Assembly (NCBI GenBank): GCA_903892415.1
Contig: CAITIQ010000364.1
Coordinates: forward strand, 1 to 54,609
Origin: an uncultured delta proteobacterium
GTDB lineage: Bacteria; Myxococcota_A; Polyangia; Polyangiales; Polyangiaceae
Length of the DNA: 54,609 nucleotides
Direction: 5' to 3'
The notes under the pieces are model-generated. The model was given only the letters and a program-made list of their open reading frames with translations. It made no database searches and was not told where the DNA came from. A program made the translations under genes and the position numbers. This document shows positions 7,733 through 16,415 of this stretch, piece by piece (the first letter of the stretch is position 1; each line of letters opens with the position of its first letter).

Positions 7733-8596
7733 ATGCGCTTCGCCCAGGTGGCAGTTTGTCTCGTGGTGTTCGCCTTTGCCGCGCCTCGAGTGGCTTTGGG
7801 GCAGGCCCCGCCTCCTCTTCCACCGGGCATGGCGCCTGAAGAAGAAGTCGAGGACGAGGGCCGAGCCACGCCGCGTGCTGCGGATGAACGGTCCGGCCAC
7901 TTTATGATCCGAGGCGCCTTCAAGGGCTTCTTGCCGGTCGGCTACGTCGCTGAGGTAGGTTCGCTCGAGGACGTTTTCGCGGGTGGTTTCGTGGGTGGTG
8001 GCTCGCTCGGCATTGGGCTCAGCCCAAGTTTGGAACTGGACGCCGAGGGCACGTACGGTTTGCTGGCGGCGGCTGGGGACTGTGACTCGTGTGAGGGCAG
8101 CCTGCTCGTTGCTGGGCTCGGCATGCGCGCGCACCTGGTAGAGGGCGCAGCGCTGGACCCGTGGATCCGCTTTGGCATGGCCTATCGTCGGCTGGCTTTT
8201 GAGCGCGGTTCCGACGAGGTCGCCAATGTTCTGAGCATTGCGCCAGGCGATTATCACGGGATCGACCTTGCACAGATCAGCCTTGGAGCTGACTTCGCCC
8301 CGGTCCGCGGTTTTGGTTTTGGGCCGTTTTTTGAGGTGGATCTAGGCACCAACGTTGCCTGGCCCGACGCGGCCGGGTCAACTGGCACCAATCCTTACGC
8401 TTACTTCGCGCTCGGTATCAACATCACGCTTGATCCGGTCGCGATGGCCTCGGCACCCGCAAAGCCAGTAGCGGCTTCGCAGGCCGCGACGGCACTGGAA
8501 GACATAACTGCAGCGCCCAAGAGCGAATTGGCTCCCCAACCAGAGAAACGGGCCGATATAATCCGCCCGCATGCCGAGTTCGCCAATGGGCGTTGA
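7733..8596 (+). CDS. Exported outer-membrane beta-barrel-like protein
   Basis: 287 residues with a cleavable signal peptide (VCLVVFAFAAPRVALGQA). A Pro/Glu-rich segment follows, then alternating short strands rich in Gly and aromatic residues, such as HFMIRGAFKGFLPVGY, LELDAEGTYGLL and FGFGPFFEVDLGTN, as in small outer-membrane barrels. A tail rich in Ala and Lys follows the last strand. No enzymatic motif is seen. The final 26 bases overlap the start of the PP2C gene in another frame, so the two may be coupled. A signal-responsive porin or structural barrel is possible; the exact family is not recognised. Confidence 0.75.
   Translation: MRFAQVAVCLVVFAFAAPRVALGQAPPPLPPGMAPEEEVEDEGRATPRAADERSGHFMIRGAFKGFLPVGYVAEVGSLEDVFAGGFVGGGSLGIGLSPSLELDAEGTYGLLAAAGDCDSCEGSLLVAGLGMRAHLVEGAALDPWIRFGMAYRRLAFERGSDEVANVLSIAPGDYHGIDLAQISLGADFAPVRGFGFGPFFEVDLGTNVAWPDAAGSTGTNPYAYFALGINITLDPVAMASAPAKPVAASQAATALEDITAAPKSELAPQPEKRADIIRPHAEFANGR
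8557..8562 (+). promoter_or_regulatory. Perfect -10 hexamer (TATAAT) just before the PP2C start
   Basis: TATAAT lies 8 bases before the ATG at 8571, inside the 3' end of the preceding gene. No -35 match is present at 16-18 bases. If used, transcription would begin at or next to the ATG and give a leaderless mRNA. The hexamer is rare in sequence this GC-rich, but it could be chance. Confidence 0.3.
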
Positions 8597-9635
8597 AAAG
8601 GTCAGCCCACCCGCAGACCCGAGCCGGACGAGCAGTCGTTCGGTCGGAGACGTTCGTTTCGAAGCGGTAGGGGTGACAGACATCGGTCGGCAGAGAAAGC
8701 ACAACGAAGATCACGTGCTGCTCCGTCCCGAACTCGACCTATTCGTCGTAGCGGACGGCATGGGTGGTCACAACGCCGGTGATGTGGCCAGTCGCCTGGC
8801 AACAGCCTCGCTCAGGAACTTCTACGAAGCGACGCAAGAGGGGATTCCCGAGAGTCAGCGGCTCGTGGAGGGCTACACGGAGCTCACGCCGGGGGCGCAG
8901 CGTTTAGCTGCGGCGATTCGAAAGGCCAACCGAGACGTTTTTGAGATTTCCTCTACCTACCGTCAACACCACGGCATGGGTTCAACGGTGGTCGCTGCCT
9001 ACTTGGTACGGGACCGCGGCATGATGCATGTCGGGCACGTCGGAGATTCTCGTTGCTACCGTTACCGCCGCGGAACGCTGAGCCAGCTCACCCATGACCA
9101 CTCATTGATCAACGATGCGTTGGCGCTGAAGCCCGATCTGACACCTGAAGAACTGGCGCGTCTTCCAAAGAACATCATCACTCGCGCGCTTGGCATGCGC
9201 GAGGATGTCAAGGTGGATATCCACTCCGCAGAGGTTGAAGAAGGCGACGTCTTCCTGCTCTGCAGTGACGGCTTGTCCGGCATGATCGACGAGCCGGAAA
9301 TCAAAGAGGTGCTCGCCAAGGCGGTTCAAGGTCCAGACGCAGACCTCCGCGAGAGTTGCGAAATGCTCGTGCACCTCGCAAACGAAGCCGGGGGAACCGA
9401 CAACATCACGGCGCTATTGGTCCGTATCGATGGGCTGGTTGTCTCCAACGCGGGCTCGGATGAACCCGAGCTCGTCACCGACTCGAATCTCCGGTTGAAC
9501 ACCGCGGAGTTGGAAGCGCTCGCGTCGGAAGAAGAGGCGACACACGCGACGAGTCCGTGTCCCAAATGCGGCGCGCCGATCGAACTCGCGAATATGTTCT
9601 GCACCGAATGCGGAACGGAGATGCAATCGTTCTGA
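8571..9635 (+). CDS. PP2C-family Ser/Thr phosphatase with C-terminal zinc ribbon
   Basis: 354 residues. PP2C motifs occur in order: DIGRQRKHNEDH, VADGMGGHNAG with the metal-binding Asp, GMGSTVVAAYL, VGDSRCYRYR, LTHDHSLIND, LLCSDGLSGM and GTDNITALLV. All metal ligands appear present, so it should be an active Mg/Mn-dependent phosphatase that opposes the Hanks kinases. The last 25 residues form a C4 zinc ribbon (CPKCG and CTECG), possibly for docking. A second ATG at 8586 is possible. The gene overlaps both neighbours, which suggests one transcription unit with the barrel protein and the phosphodiesterase-like protein. Confidence 0.95.
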   Translation: MPSSPMGVEKVSPPADPSRTSSRSVGDVRFEAVGVTDIGRQRKHNEDHVLLRPELDLFVVADGMGGHNAGDVASRLATASLRNFYEATQEGIPESQRLVEGYTELTPGAQRLAAAIRKANRDVFEISSTYRQHHGMGSTVVAAYLVRDRGMMHVGHVGDSRCYRYRRGTLSQLTHDHSLINDALALKPDLTPEELARLPKNIITRALGMREDVKVDIHSAEVEEGDVFLLCSDGLSGMIDEPEIKEVLAKAVQGPDADLRESCEMLVHLANEAGGTDNITALLVRIDGLVVSNAGSDEPELVTDSNLRLNTAELEALASEEEATHATSPCPKCGAPIELANMFCTECGTEMQSF

Positions 9636-11278
9636 GCAACGAAGCGAACCGGCCAACCGCGGTTCGGCTGCTCGCTTCGGTCGCGATGGCTTGCTCGCTT
9701 GGTGCTGCGGCGACGGGCGGGGTCATGGGCCTCACGTTGCCGAGTTGGAACCCTCCCGAAGGCCGTGGCCCGACAGTTCCCGATGTCGGCACGCCTACGA
9801 GGCTTCGCGAGCCCAGTGGCAGGGTAGTGGTGGCCATGGTTGATGGCTTGGGAGCGCAACCGGCCCGAGGCCTGCCGCATCTCGCGGAGCTTCGAGAGAA
9901 GGGCGCGTTTCGACCGTTGCGCTCGCATTTCCCGACCTTCACTTCGCCCAACGTCGTCGCAATGTTGAGTGGGCTCGGGCCGCGTGAGAGTGGCGTTCGC
10001 CTCAACGGGAGTGGCGTCGGCAAACGCAGGCTCGATACCTGGCTCAGCGCAGCCCATGATGCCGGGTGGACGGTTAGCGTGCACTCTCGTCAGTTCTCAG
10101 CCTTCGAGGCAATCGTTGGGGCTCCTACGGAGGTGGGAGTCGTTTCGGGGCGATTGAGGTTCGCCACTGACTTCTTCATCGACCCGCCCGTTGCAGAGGG
10201 TGCGTTGCAGCTGGTGCACATCGGCGAGGTTGACGACGCAGGTCATGAGCACGGGCCCGAGTCGGACGAATACGCTGCTGCTGCCAAACACGCCGACCTG
10301 GTGGTGGGTCGACTCGCTGCCCAGCTGAATCCGCAGCGCGATGTTTTGCTGGTTCTTTCGGATCATGGGCACATCGCGGGCGGCGGTCACGGTGGGGATG
10401 AGGAGGCCGCCCATGCCGCGTTCTTCTTGGCCGCGTTCGGACCAATCCGGGTCGGAGTGGAATTGCCGATTCGTGATACGCGAGACGTTGCGCCAACTGT
10501 CGCTGCGCTGCTCGGCACACGTACGCTACGACAGAGCCTCGGCTCGCCGATGGTTGATATCCTCGAACGCCGTAGCGTTGTGGTGGAGGCCTCGGTTGGC
10601 CGAGCATTCACTGAGACCGTCGCACGAGGCTGCGCGCTTCGAGCCACCACTTCGTGTGAGCAAGCCACAACTTTCGACCCGCGAACGTCACTCGATGACG
10701 CCTCGCAGCTCCTGCTGCGACTCGCCGCTGAGCGCGATCAGGAGGAACTCTCGCGAGAGCGTCGCTCCAGGTTGCTCAGAGGTGGACTCGTCAGCGCGGC
10801 GTTTCTCGTGAGCGGAGCATTGCTCGGGCGTTCGTTTCTTGGGCTGCGCGCCTTTGCGGCAAGCTGTTGTTTGGCCTTGAGCATCGTGGGCTCCTACACC
10901 GGCGCGCTGGCCGTCCAGGGCTATCGCCCAACGCTAAGTCGCACCGCAGGGATCGAGTACTTCCTGCCCGACGCCAGCAAGGCGTTGGTGGTGGCCCTGG
11001 TGTTTTCCGGAGTAGCGGCAGCCGTTCTTGCAAGGGCCGCGGGGACAAGTAGGCAACGGGTGGTCGCTCCCGGAGTATTCGCCGTGGTTGGCGCGATGAG
11101 CAGCTTGTTTGCGTATGTCGGATGGGACGCCGCTGCGCTCGGAGAAAACCACGCGAGCGCCCTCTTGTTCATGGGCGCCCCCGTTGTCCTCGTAGCGGCC
11201 TTGCTCCTACCGATCTCGGCTATTCTTGATCGTCGCTCAAAATTCGCCGACGAAAACGCCGCCAACCCCATCGGGTGA
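9608..11278 (+). CDS. Membrane protein of the alkaline phosphatase/phosphodiesterase superfamily
   Basis: About 556 residues from the ATG at 9608, which lies inside the end of the PP2C gene. A hydrophobic segment near the start anchors an exported catalytic domain. It shows the superfamily metal and nucleophile sites: VVVAMVDGLG (Asp), FPTFTSPN (Thr nucleophile), EVDDAGHEHG (Asp/His) and VLSDHGHIAGGGHGG (Asp-His). These resemble type I phosphodiesterases and GPI ethanolamine-phosphate transferases (PIG-N/PIG-O). About five hydrophobic helices follow in the C-terminal 190 residues, again as in PIG-N-type enzymes. The substrate is not known; transfer or hydrolysis of a phosphodiester on an envelope lipid or glycan is plausible. 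The last 42 bases overlap the convergent PEGA gene. Confidence 0.82.
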   Translation: MRNGDAIVLSNEANRPTAVRLLASVAMACSLGAAATGGVMGLTLPSWNPPEGRGPTVPDVGTPTRLREPSGRVVVAMVDGLGAQPARGLPHLAELREKGAFRPLRSHFPTFTSPNVVAMLSGLGPRESGVRLNGSGVGKRRLDTWLSAAHDAGWTVSVHSRQFSAFEAIVGAPTEVGVVSGRLRFATDFFIDPPVAEGALQLVHIGEVDDAGHEHGPESDEYAAAAKHADLVVGRLAAQLNPQRDVLLVLSDHGHIAGGGHGGDEEAAHAAFFLAAFGPIRVGVELPIRDTRDVAPTVAALLGTRTLRQSLGSPMVDILERRSVVVEASVGRAFTETVARGCALRATTSCEQATTFDPRTSLDDASQLLLRLAAERDQEELSRERRSRLLRGGLVSAAFLVSGALLGRSFLGLRAFAASCCLALSIVGSYTGALAVQGYRPTLSRTAGIEYFLPDASKALVVALVFSGVAAAVLARAAGTSRQRVVAPGVFAVVGAMSSLFAYVGWDAAALGENHASALLFMGAPVVLVAALLLPISAILDRRSKFADENAANPIG

Positions 11279-12472
11279 AACGGAGGGCACGAACGCAACC
11301 GACGGTGTTCGCTCGCCGGAGCGAGGTGGACCCTCCGTGCGCGAACCTGCATACCAGTCGAGCATCACGTACGTAACGGTGCCTGCCAGCGCAAGGCTCG
11401 TGGTGACCCAGCCTACGATCATGACTGCCTGGTTAGCGTCGTGCACGTCTTGGGCGTCGCGCGCGTCTTTACACGCGATGGGGTAGACGTCATTGGCTCC
11501 GGCTTCCGTACCGCAGGGCGCGCCCTGAATACCGTCGGCCGCCGCCTGCGCGCGAATCTGATCGGCGATGGAGTTGGTCACCGAGAGGCTGTCTGCGGAG
11601 AGGGCGGTGAAGGCGATGCTCACGCCCAACCCGACGCCCACGACGCCGGTTCCAACCCAAGCAAGCGGGCTGCGGACGTACCAGGACCCAAAGTCCTCGC
11701 CCGCCGAATCCGTTTGAGGAGGGGGAATAAAGGGCTGCGGTTGCATCCCTGGGTAGCCCGGCTGGCCGAGCGGCTGGGTTGGTGGCCCGCCTACCACCGG
11801 ATTGACGGGCGCAGGCGGTGCCGTCCCACCAAGCGTCAGCAGCACGCTGGACGAGCCCCCTTTCAATACGTCAACCTTGTTGGTTGCGGACTTTCCGTTA
11901 TTGCTCGCCGTTACAACGTGGGGACCGGGCTCAACGAAGTAGGGGTCTTCGAGTGGAGACCGGCCCACGACCTTGCCGTCAATTGCAATTTCGGAGGCTG
12001 GCGCGTCGACCGAAATACTGAGCGTCGACACCTTCTTCTTGCACTCCTCCAACGTGGAAGTCGCGAGCGCGCGGTTGTCGGGCGTGGCCGCCTTGTGCTC
12101 CCGCAAGAACCGATGAAGGTGATTGCCGGCATCGACGCAACGATTCGTTTTGCTTTCAGCAAGGCCGAGATTCAGGAGTACTGCCGGCGAGCCAATGAGC
12201 TTGAAGGCTTGCTCGAAGGCGAGACGAGCGTCCTCGAATCGCTTCTCGTCGAGGGCTTTGACTCCCTCTTCGTAACGTTGGCGCGCAACGTCTTTGACAG
12301 GGTCGCTGACCGCGGGGGCGCCTTGAGCCAGTATCGTCGTCGGCAGAAGCGCTGTGGTCACGTTTGCCGCGAGCAGCGCGGCGAGCCGCAGCCCAACGAA
12401 ACAACCTCGAGTCATATTGCGGACGGATGCAGCTTTCGGCTGGGTCGCGAGAGCACGCTGGGCGCTGGACAT
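11237..12472 (-). CDS. TPR and PEGA-domain exported protein
   Basis: 411 residues from the ATG at 12472, preceded by GAGG at a suitable distance; a later in-frame ATG at 12415 has no ribosome site. A signal-like segment ends near TILAQGAPA. TPR-like helices follow (YEEGVKALDEKRFEDARLAF, PAVLLNLGLAESKTNRC). A PEGA domain spans about 150-215 (SISVDAPASEIAIDGKVVG, EPGPHVVTA). Next come a Pro/Gly-rich linker and two hydrophobic stretches (LAWVGTGVVGVGLGVSIAF, AVMIVGWVTTSLALAGTVTY). This architecture is common in myxobacterial periplasmic and envelope proteins of unknown role. It lies 60 bases downstream of the Pro/Ala-rich gene on the same strand. Confidence 0.85.
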   Translation of the reverse strand: MSSAQRALATQPKAASVRNMTRGCFVGLRLAALLAANVTTALLPTTILAQGAPAVSDPVKDVARQRYEEGVKALDEKRFEDARLAFEQAFKLIGSPAVLLNLGLAESKTNRCVDAGNHLHRFLREHKAATPDNRALATSTLEECKKKVSTLSISVDAPASEIAIDGKVVGRSPLEDPYFVEPGPHVVTASNNGKSATNKVDVLKGGSSSVLLTLGGTAPPAPVNPVVGGPPTQPLGQPGYPGMQPQPFIPPPQTDSAGEDFGSWYVRSPLAWVGTGVVGVGLGVSIAFTALSADSLSVTNSIADQIRAQAAADGIQGAPCGTEAGANDVYPIACKDARDAQDVHDANQAVMIVGWVTTSLALAGTVTYVMLDWYAGSRTEGPPRSGERTPSVAFVPSVSPDGVGGVFVGEF

Positions 12473-12532
12473 TCAAAACCTCAAACGGGTGCGAATCGAA
12501 CAATCCCGTAGTTTACGGGAGCACAGGCTAGA

Positions 12533-13606
12533 TCAGAAAGGCACGTCGCGGATGATTCCTCCGGGCTTACCAGTACTTTGGGGCGGCGGCTTTTGCGCAG
12601 TTGGCTTGGGATTGGCCGTCGGAGGGGGAGTCGTGGTCGGGCGGGCGGTCGCCGGGGAAACCGGCTCCGAGACCGTTGGCGCGGGGGCGGCCGTAGCGGT
12701 TGCCGTGGAGGTTGCGGTCGCCGTCACCGTCGCCGTCGCCGTCGCCGTGGAGGTGACGGTCGCGGTGTCCGTTGCGGCGGTCTTTGGTGTTGGCGTGGTT
12801 TCGGTCGCCTTTGCGACTGCTGTGGGCTTTGTCCCGTCAGCCGGCTTTTCCGTCGTAGCCTTTGCGGTCGTGGCAGGTTCAGGCTTCTTCTCGCTTGAGG
12901 AGCCAAACAGTGCATAGCCGCCCAAGCCGAGCAATACCACTGCGGCTCCGCCCAGCCCAAGCATCAAGCCCGTTGAACTCTTGCGGACGGGAAGCTCGAC
13001 CGGGTCATCGGCTCGGGAGGCGCCAGGCCGTTGATTCGCCTTTGAACGAGTCGAGGTTGGCGAAGAGGACTGCAGCGGTGTGGCCTCAAGGTGGGCCGTT
13101 CGCGTGAAAGACTTGTTCACTCCGCCCGCTGCGTCTTTTTCCGGGGGGCTCGAGTCAAAGGACTGCAGCCCCTCTGACAAGGCGACCGCGGCTGCGGCAA
13201 TTGGGGCCTTTGCGGCCTTTGCGGCTTTTTCAGCCTTTACGGGCTCCGCTGAATCTTCCGCTCCCAATCCCAGCATCGTTGGGCCAGCGGGCTGTGGCCG
13301 CACCGCGTCGCTAAACGGTGGCCTGCTGTCGACCATCGTGTCGGTGGATTTGCTTGCGCCGGCACTGGGGGCTGGCGGTGGCGCAACCACCGTCTTTTCT
13401 TCGACTGCGGCTTCAAAGGCTTTGGCATCGGCCGGATCGGCAGCGGCTGGAGTCGCCTCCACAGCAGGCGCTCCGTTCGGCGCATCGTCCGCGAGGAGCC
13501 CGACGTCATCGTCCTCCCAGGCTGGCCGGATGAGAGAAGCAAGCCGTTCCGCCTCTTCGGGGTCGAACCCCTTAACGTCACTCGACCCGACGTTCTGTGT
13601 GGTCAT
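12533..13606 (-). CDS. Single-span membrane protein with low-complexity Thr/Ala/Pro tail
   Basis: 357 residues from the ATG at 13606, which has AAGG upstream; an in-frame start at 13663 adds residues without obvious character. The N-terminal 210 residues are acidic then Ala/Pro-rich, probably disordered and cytoplasmic. One transmembrane helix follows (GLMLGLGGAAVVLLGLGGYA), then a long Thr/Ala/Val/Pro tail. Part of the tail comes from repeated GCCGTC-type hexamers around 12690-12755 that encode TATATVTATATS-like sequence. It resembles linker proteins or the non-catalytic part of kinase-like membrane proteins, but no kinase motifs are present. Function unknown. Confidence 0.75.
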   Translation of the reverse strand: MTTQNVGSSDVKGFDPEEAERLASLIRPAWEDDDVGLLADDAPNGAPAVEATPAAADPADAKAFEAAVEEKTVVAPPPAPSAGASKSTDTMVDSRPPFSDAVRPQPAGPTMLGLGAEDSAEPVKAEKAAKAAKAPIAAAAVALSEGLQSFDSSPPEKDAAGGVNKSFTRTAHLEATPLQSSSPTSTRSKANQRPGASRADDPVELPVRKSSTGLMLGLGGAAVVLLGLGGYALFGSSSEKKPEPATTAKATTEKPADGTKPTAVAKATETTPTPKTAATDTATVTSTATATATVTATATSTATATAAPAPTVSEPVSPATARPTTTPPPTANPKPTAQKPPPQSTGKPGGIIRDVPF

Positions 13607-13611
13607 GGGTG

Positions 13612-13625
13612 CCTTGGGACCAAGG
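13612..13625. promoter_or_regulatory. Inverted repeat CCTTGG-GA-CCAAGG at the ribosome site of the 357-residue protein
   Basis: Perfect 6-bp arms with a 2-base centre. Read on the minus strand, the downstream arm contains the AAGG that serves as ribosome site for the ATG at 13606. It could be an operator or could mask that site, or it may be chance. It lies in the 100-base gap between two divergent genes. Confidence 0.35.
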
Positions 13626-13706
13626 TACCATTCGGAGCCATGAGGGCCAACGAAGACCTGCAAAGAATGATTCGCAACAGTTGACGTCCTGCGCTACCTC
13701 AAGCGG

Positions 13707-15431
13707 GTGAGGGCATTTTTTCTGAGTGTGGTGGCCAGCGTGTTCGCTTGCGAGTCAGCCCCATTGCCCCAGGCCCCAGCGTCTTCGCCCGTAGAGCGAG
13801 CGCGTACGCTGCTCCAAGCTCAAAGCGAGCTTCCCCCGCGGGCTGAGTTGGCAGCGCTTGCCCAGGGCGTTGCGATCGAAGCCCTAAAGGAGGGCAACCC
13901 CGAGGAGCAGGCGCGATTGTATCGAACGGCGGCCGAACTGCGGCTTCGAAGCTATCGAGCGCTCCATGTCGAAGCGGACGCGCACGAGGCGCTGACGTTG
14001 CTCGCCGACGCTGCTCGAGCCCAGAAGGGTAAAGAGTCCGCTTGTGAGAACGAGCGCCTGCGAGCCAAAGTGCTCGGAGAGTTGCACCACGACGCGCAGC
14101 TCACGTGGCGTGAAATCCATCAGGCCAAGGTGCGTGCCGAGCCACTCGCGCAGGCGGGGGAAAGTGCGTGTGTGCGCGGCTTGACCAGCGATCTCGAGCT
14201 GCTCTCGGCCTTTCGACTTTCCGGCGAGGCGCTCGCCGAGGCCACTCGCTTGGCCCGACGCAATGAACCGTCTGCTCCGGCGACTGTCGTTCCTACTGGC
14301 TCCGTCGTTCAGCTACCGGCCCCTGCTCCCTCGGCCGATCTGGTCGTGTCGCCCAGCGCGCTGAAGCTCAGCGACGAGCCCGTGAAGGTAACCAAGATCG
14401 ATACCTACCCAGCGGAGGGAGGTGGACGGGTCGTGGTCCATCTAAGCGGACCGACGACCTTTCAAGCTGGCGCGCTGGCCAAGGACGCGTCTAACTCAAA
14501 AGACGCGCGCATCTACGTCGATATCGACCGCGCCAAGGTCAAGGGCGTCAAGCGTGAGATCGAGGTCGGTGGGGCCATCAAGCGAGTTCGCGTAGGTCCT
14601 CGCGACAAGGGCGCCCGCATTGTCCTCGACCTCGCCGAAAGTCTCTCACGTAAGGTCTACTACCTGCCGGAGCCCTTTCGCATCGTGATCGATGCAACGA
14701 ACTCGGCGGCGGCTGCCGGCTCAGCGGCTGCTTCGCCCGGCACCTTGAAGCGCGTGGCGATCGATCCAGGGCACGGTGGGCACGACTCCGGCGCCGTTGG
14801 CCCCACTGGCCTCACCGAAAAGGAGGTGGCTCTCGATGTTGCGCGTCGGGCCGCGTCGCTTTTGTCCTCGGAGCTCAACTTGGAGACGATTCTGACGCGC
14901 GATGACGACGTGTTCGTTCCGCTCGAAGAGCGCACCGCGCGCGCCAACGCATTTCACGCCGACCTTTTCGTGTCGATCCATTGCAACGCGAGTGAGAACG
15001 GGGATGCGCGCGGGATCGAGGTCTTCGTGCTCGATCACGATCGAGACATGAATCGGGCCAACTCGCGGATCGCCGCGCTCGAGAACGGGGTGCGCTCCAA
15101 GTCGCTGGACGGCGCGCTCGATGCGGAGATGGCGTCGATCGCAAGTCGGCTTCGCTCTGGCGAGATCGGTGCGTCTTCTCGGCGGCTCGGGCTACTGCTG
15201 GAGAAGTCGGCGCTGGCTTCGCTTGGCTCACGCTACGCCGACATCAACGACCACGGCCTCAAGTCGGCAGGGTTTTACGTTTTGATGGGCGCAGAGATGC
15301 CGGCGGTGCTGTTCGAGACTTCCTTCATCTCGAACCCTGAAGACGAGGCTCGCCTGGCCAAGGCGGACTACCGGCAGAATCTCGCTGATGCCGTGGTCAA
15401 CGCGATTCGCGCTTACCGCGAAGGCAAGTGA
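13707..15431 (+). CDS. N-acetylmuramoyl-L-alanine amidase (AmiC type, AMIN + Amidase_3)
   Basis: 574 residues from a GTG start. The signal ends in a possible lipobox (SVFAC). A helical N-terminal region of about 170 residues is followed by an AMIN domain (about 225-330; VTKIDTYPAEGGGRVVVHLS) that should place the enzyme at peptidoglycan. The Amidase_3 catalytic domain (about 350-570) has AIDPGHGGHDSGAVG (zinc His), LTEKEVALDVARR (zinc Glu), VSIHCNAS (zinc His) and VLFETSFISN (catalytic Glu). It cleaves the bond between muramic acid and the stem peptide during cell separation or remodelling. Its 3' end overlaps the convergent Nudix gene by 19 bases. Confidence 0.95.
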   Translation: MRAFFLSVVASVFACESAPLPQAPASSPVERARTLLQAQSELPPRAELAALAQGVAIEALKEGNPEEQARLYRTAAELRLRSYRALHVEADAHEALTLLADAARAQKGKESACENERLRAKVLGELHHDAQLTWREIHQAKVRAEPLAQAGESACVRGLTSDLELLSAFRLSGEALAEATRLARRNEPSAPATVVPTGSVVQLPAPAPSADLVVSPSALKLSDEPVKVTKIDTYPAEGGGRVVVHLSGPTTFQAGALAKDASNSKDARIYVDIDRAKVKGVKREIEVGGAIKRVRVGPRDKGARIVLDLAESLSRKVYYLPEPFRIVIDATNSAAAAGSAAASPGTLKRVAIDPGHGGHDSGAVGPTGLTEKEVALDVARRAASLLSSELNLETILTRDDDVFVPLEERTARANAFHADLFVSIHCNASENGDARGIEVFVLDHDRDMNRANSRIAALENGVRSKSLDGALDAEMASIASRLRSGEIGASSRRLGLLLEKSALASLGSRYADINDHGLKSAGFYVLMGAEMPAVLFETSFISNPEDEARLAKADYRQNLADAVVNAIRAYREGK

Positions 15432-16255
15432 CCGCTGAGAAACTTGCCGTCCCGGAGCACGAAGCGCGTGGGACCGTCGACACGAGGCTCCGCAAGCTCG
15501 TGAAGAGGATCTCCAGGCAAGACGAGCAAAGGCGGATCTTGCGGTACGAACAGCGGGCAGATGGGGAGGAGCGACTGTTGCGCTGCGACTCGAAGCGCGT
15601 CGCTCACGGTTCCGCAGGGGGTTAGCAACTCGAGCGCACGCAGGGTTGGGGGGGCCAACAAGATCTCGCCGTTGAGGAATCTTTCGATCAGCGCGGCAGG
15701 CGACGACCAGAAGCCAGCGACGGTCTCGTGTCCGTCATGCTGTGCACTTTGTCCTGCGGGCATTGGTAGCAGGAAGAAGCGCGCGTCGAAGCGTCGGCTC
15801 TCGGCTTCGGGCGTGACCCAGCGACCAAACGGTACCAACTCGTCGGCTCGGGGACCGAGAGGTAGCGCTACTTGACCGAACGACGCACCCTGCTTCAGCG
15901 CAGCTCGAGCCTCTTCAATTTGCGCTGGCGTTGCATCCGCTGGTAGCACGCCGGCCTCCTCCAACGTCTCGCGCAGCGCTGCCACGAGCAGCCCTTGCTG
16001 TTCTGCAGGATCCTCTGCGAGCTGTGCGAGTCGAGGAGTAGAAGTCCATTCGATTCGCACCGCGCTGTCAGTGACGTCGACTTTGCCGCCGGGAAAGACC
16101 GCCGCTCCACCAAGAAACCCAGACTTTGGGTTTCGGATCATGGCGAAGGTCTCGAGTCCAGCGCTCTCGCGGAGCAACAATACGGTGGCTGCGGCTTTGG
16201 GGGGCGGGCCAGGTTCTTGTGCAAAAGATAGCCCCAGGGGCGAATTGTGCTTCAC
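15413..16255 (-). CDS. Nudix hydrolase, NUDT7/NUDT19-like with split Nudix box
   Basis: About 280 residues from the GTG at 16255. The open frame runs much further upstream, but only through the antisense of the DksA-like gene; no good ribosome site marks the start, so it is uncertain. The Nudix box is interrupted: FPGGKVD is separated by about 40 residues from AALRETLEEAGVL. This split box is typical of the NUDT7/NUDT19 group, which hydrolyses CoA or acyl-CoA diphosphates. The C-terminal half (FWSSPAALIERF, LLAPPTLRALELL) also fits that group. CoA-thioester cleanup is the best guess, from family membership only. Confidence 0.85.
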   Translation of the reverse strand: MKHNSPLGLSFAQEPGPPPKAAATVLLLRESAGLETFAMIRNPKSGFLGGAAVFPGGKVDVTDSAVRIEWTSTPRLAQLAEDPAEQQGLLVAALRETLEEAGVLPADATPAQIEEARAALKQGASFGQVALPLGPRADELVPFGRWVTPEAESRRFDARFFLLPMPAGQSAQHDGHETVAGFWSSPAALIERFLNGEILLAPPTLRALELLTPCGTVSDALRVAAQQSLLPICPLFVPQDPPLLVLPGDPLHELAEPRVDGPTRFVLRDGKFLSGHLPSR

Positions 16256-16415
16256 AACGTCAGCGTAGCGCAGGTCTTCATTGACGATCGCACCTCCAGT
16301 CCTTACCTTTCTGGCCTTCTTTTTCCACCCGGTGGAAGCAGACGCGAGAACGACTCGAGCCCTCTGCAAAAGACGCACTTTCGATTCTGCACGAGAAAGA
16401 AAAACAGGAGCGCAC

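Noticed and set aside
11441..12511. 356-codon plus-strand open frame
   Set aside because: It is the antisense of the TPR-PEGA gene, has no recognisable domain and an Arg-rich composition typical of GC-rich shadow frames.
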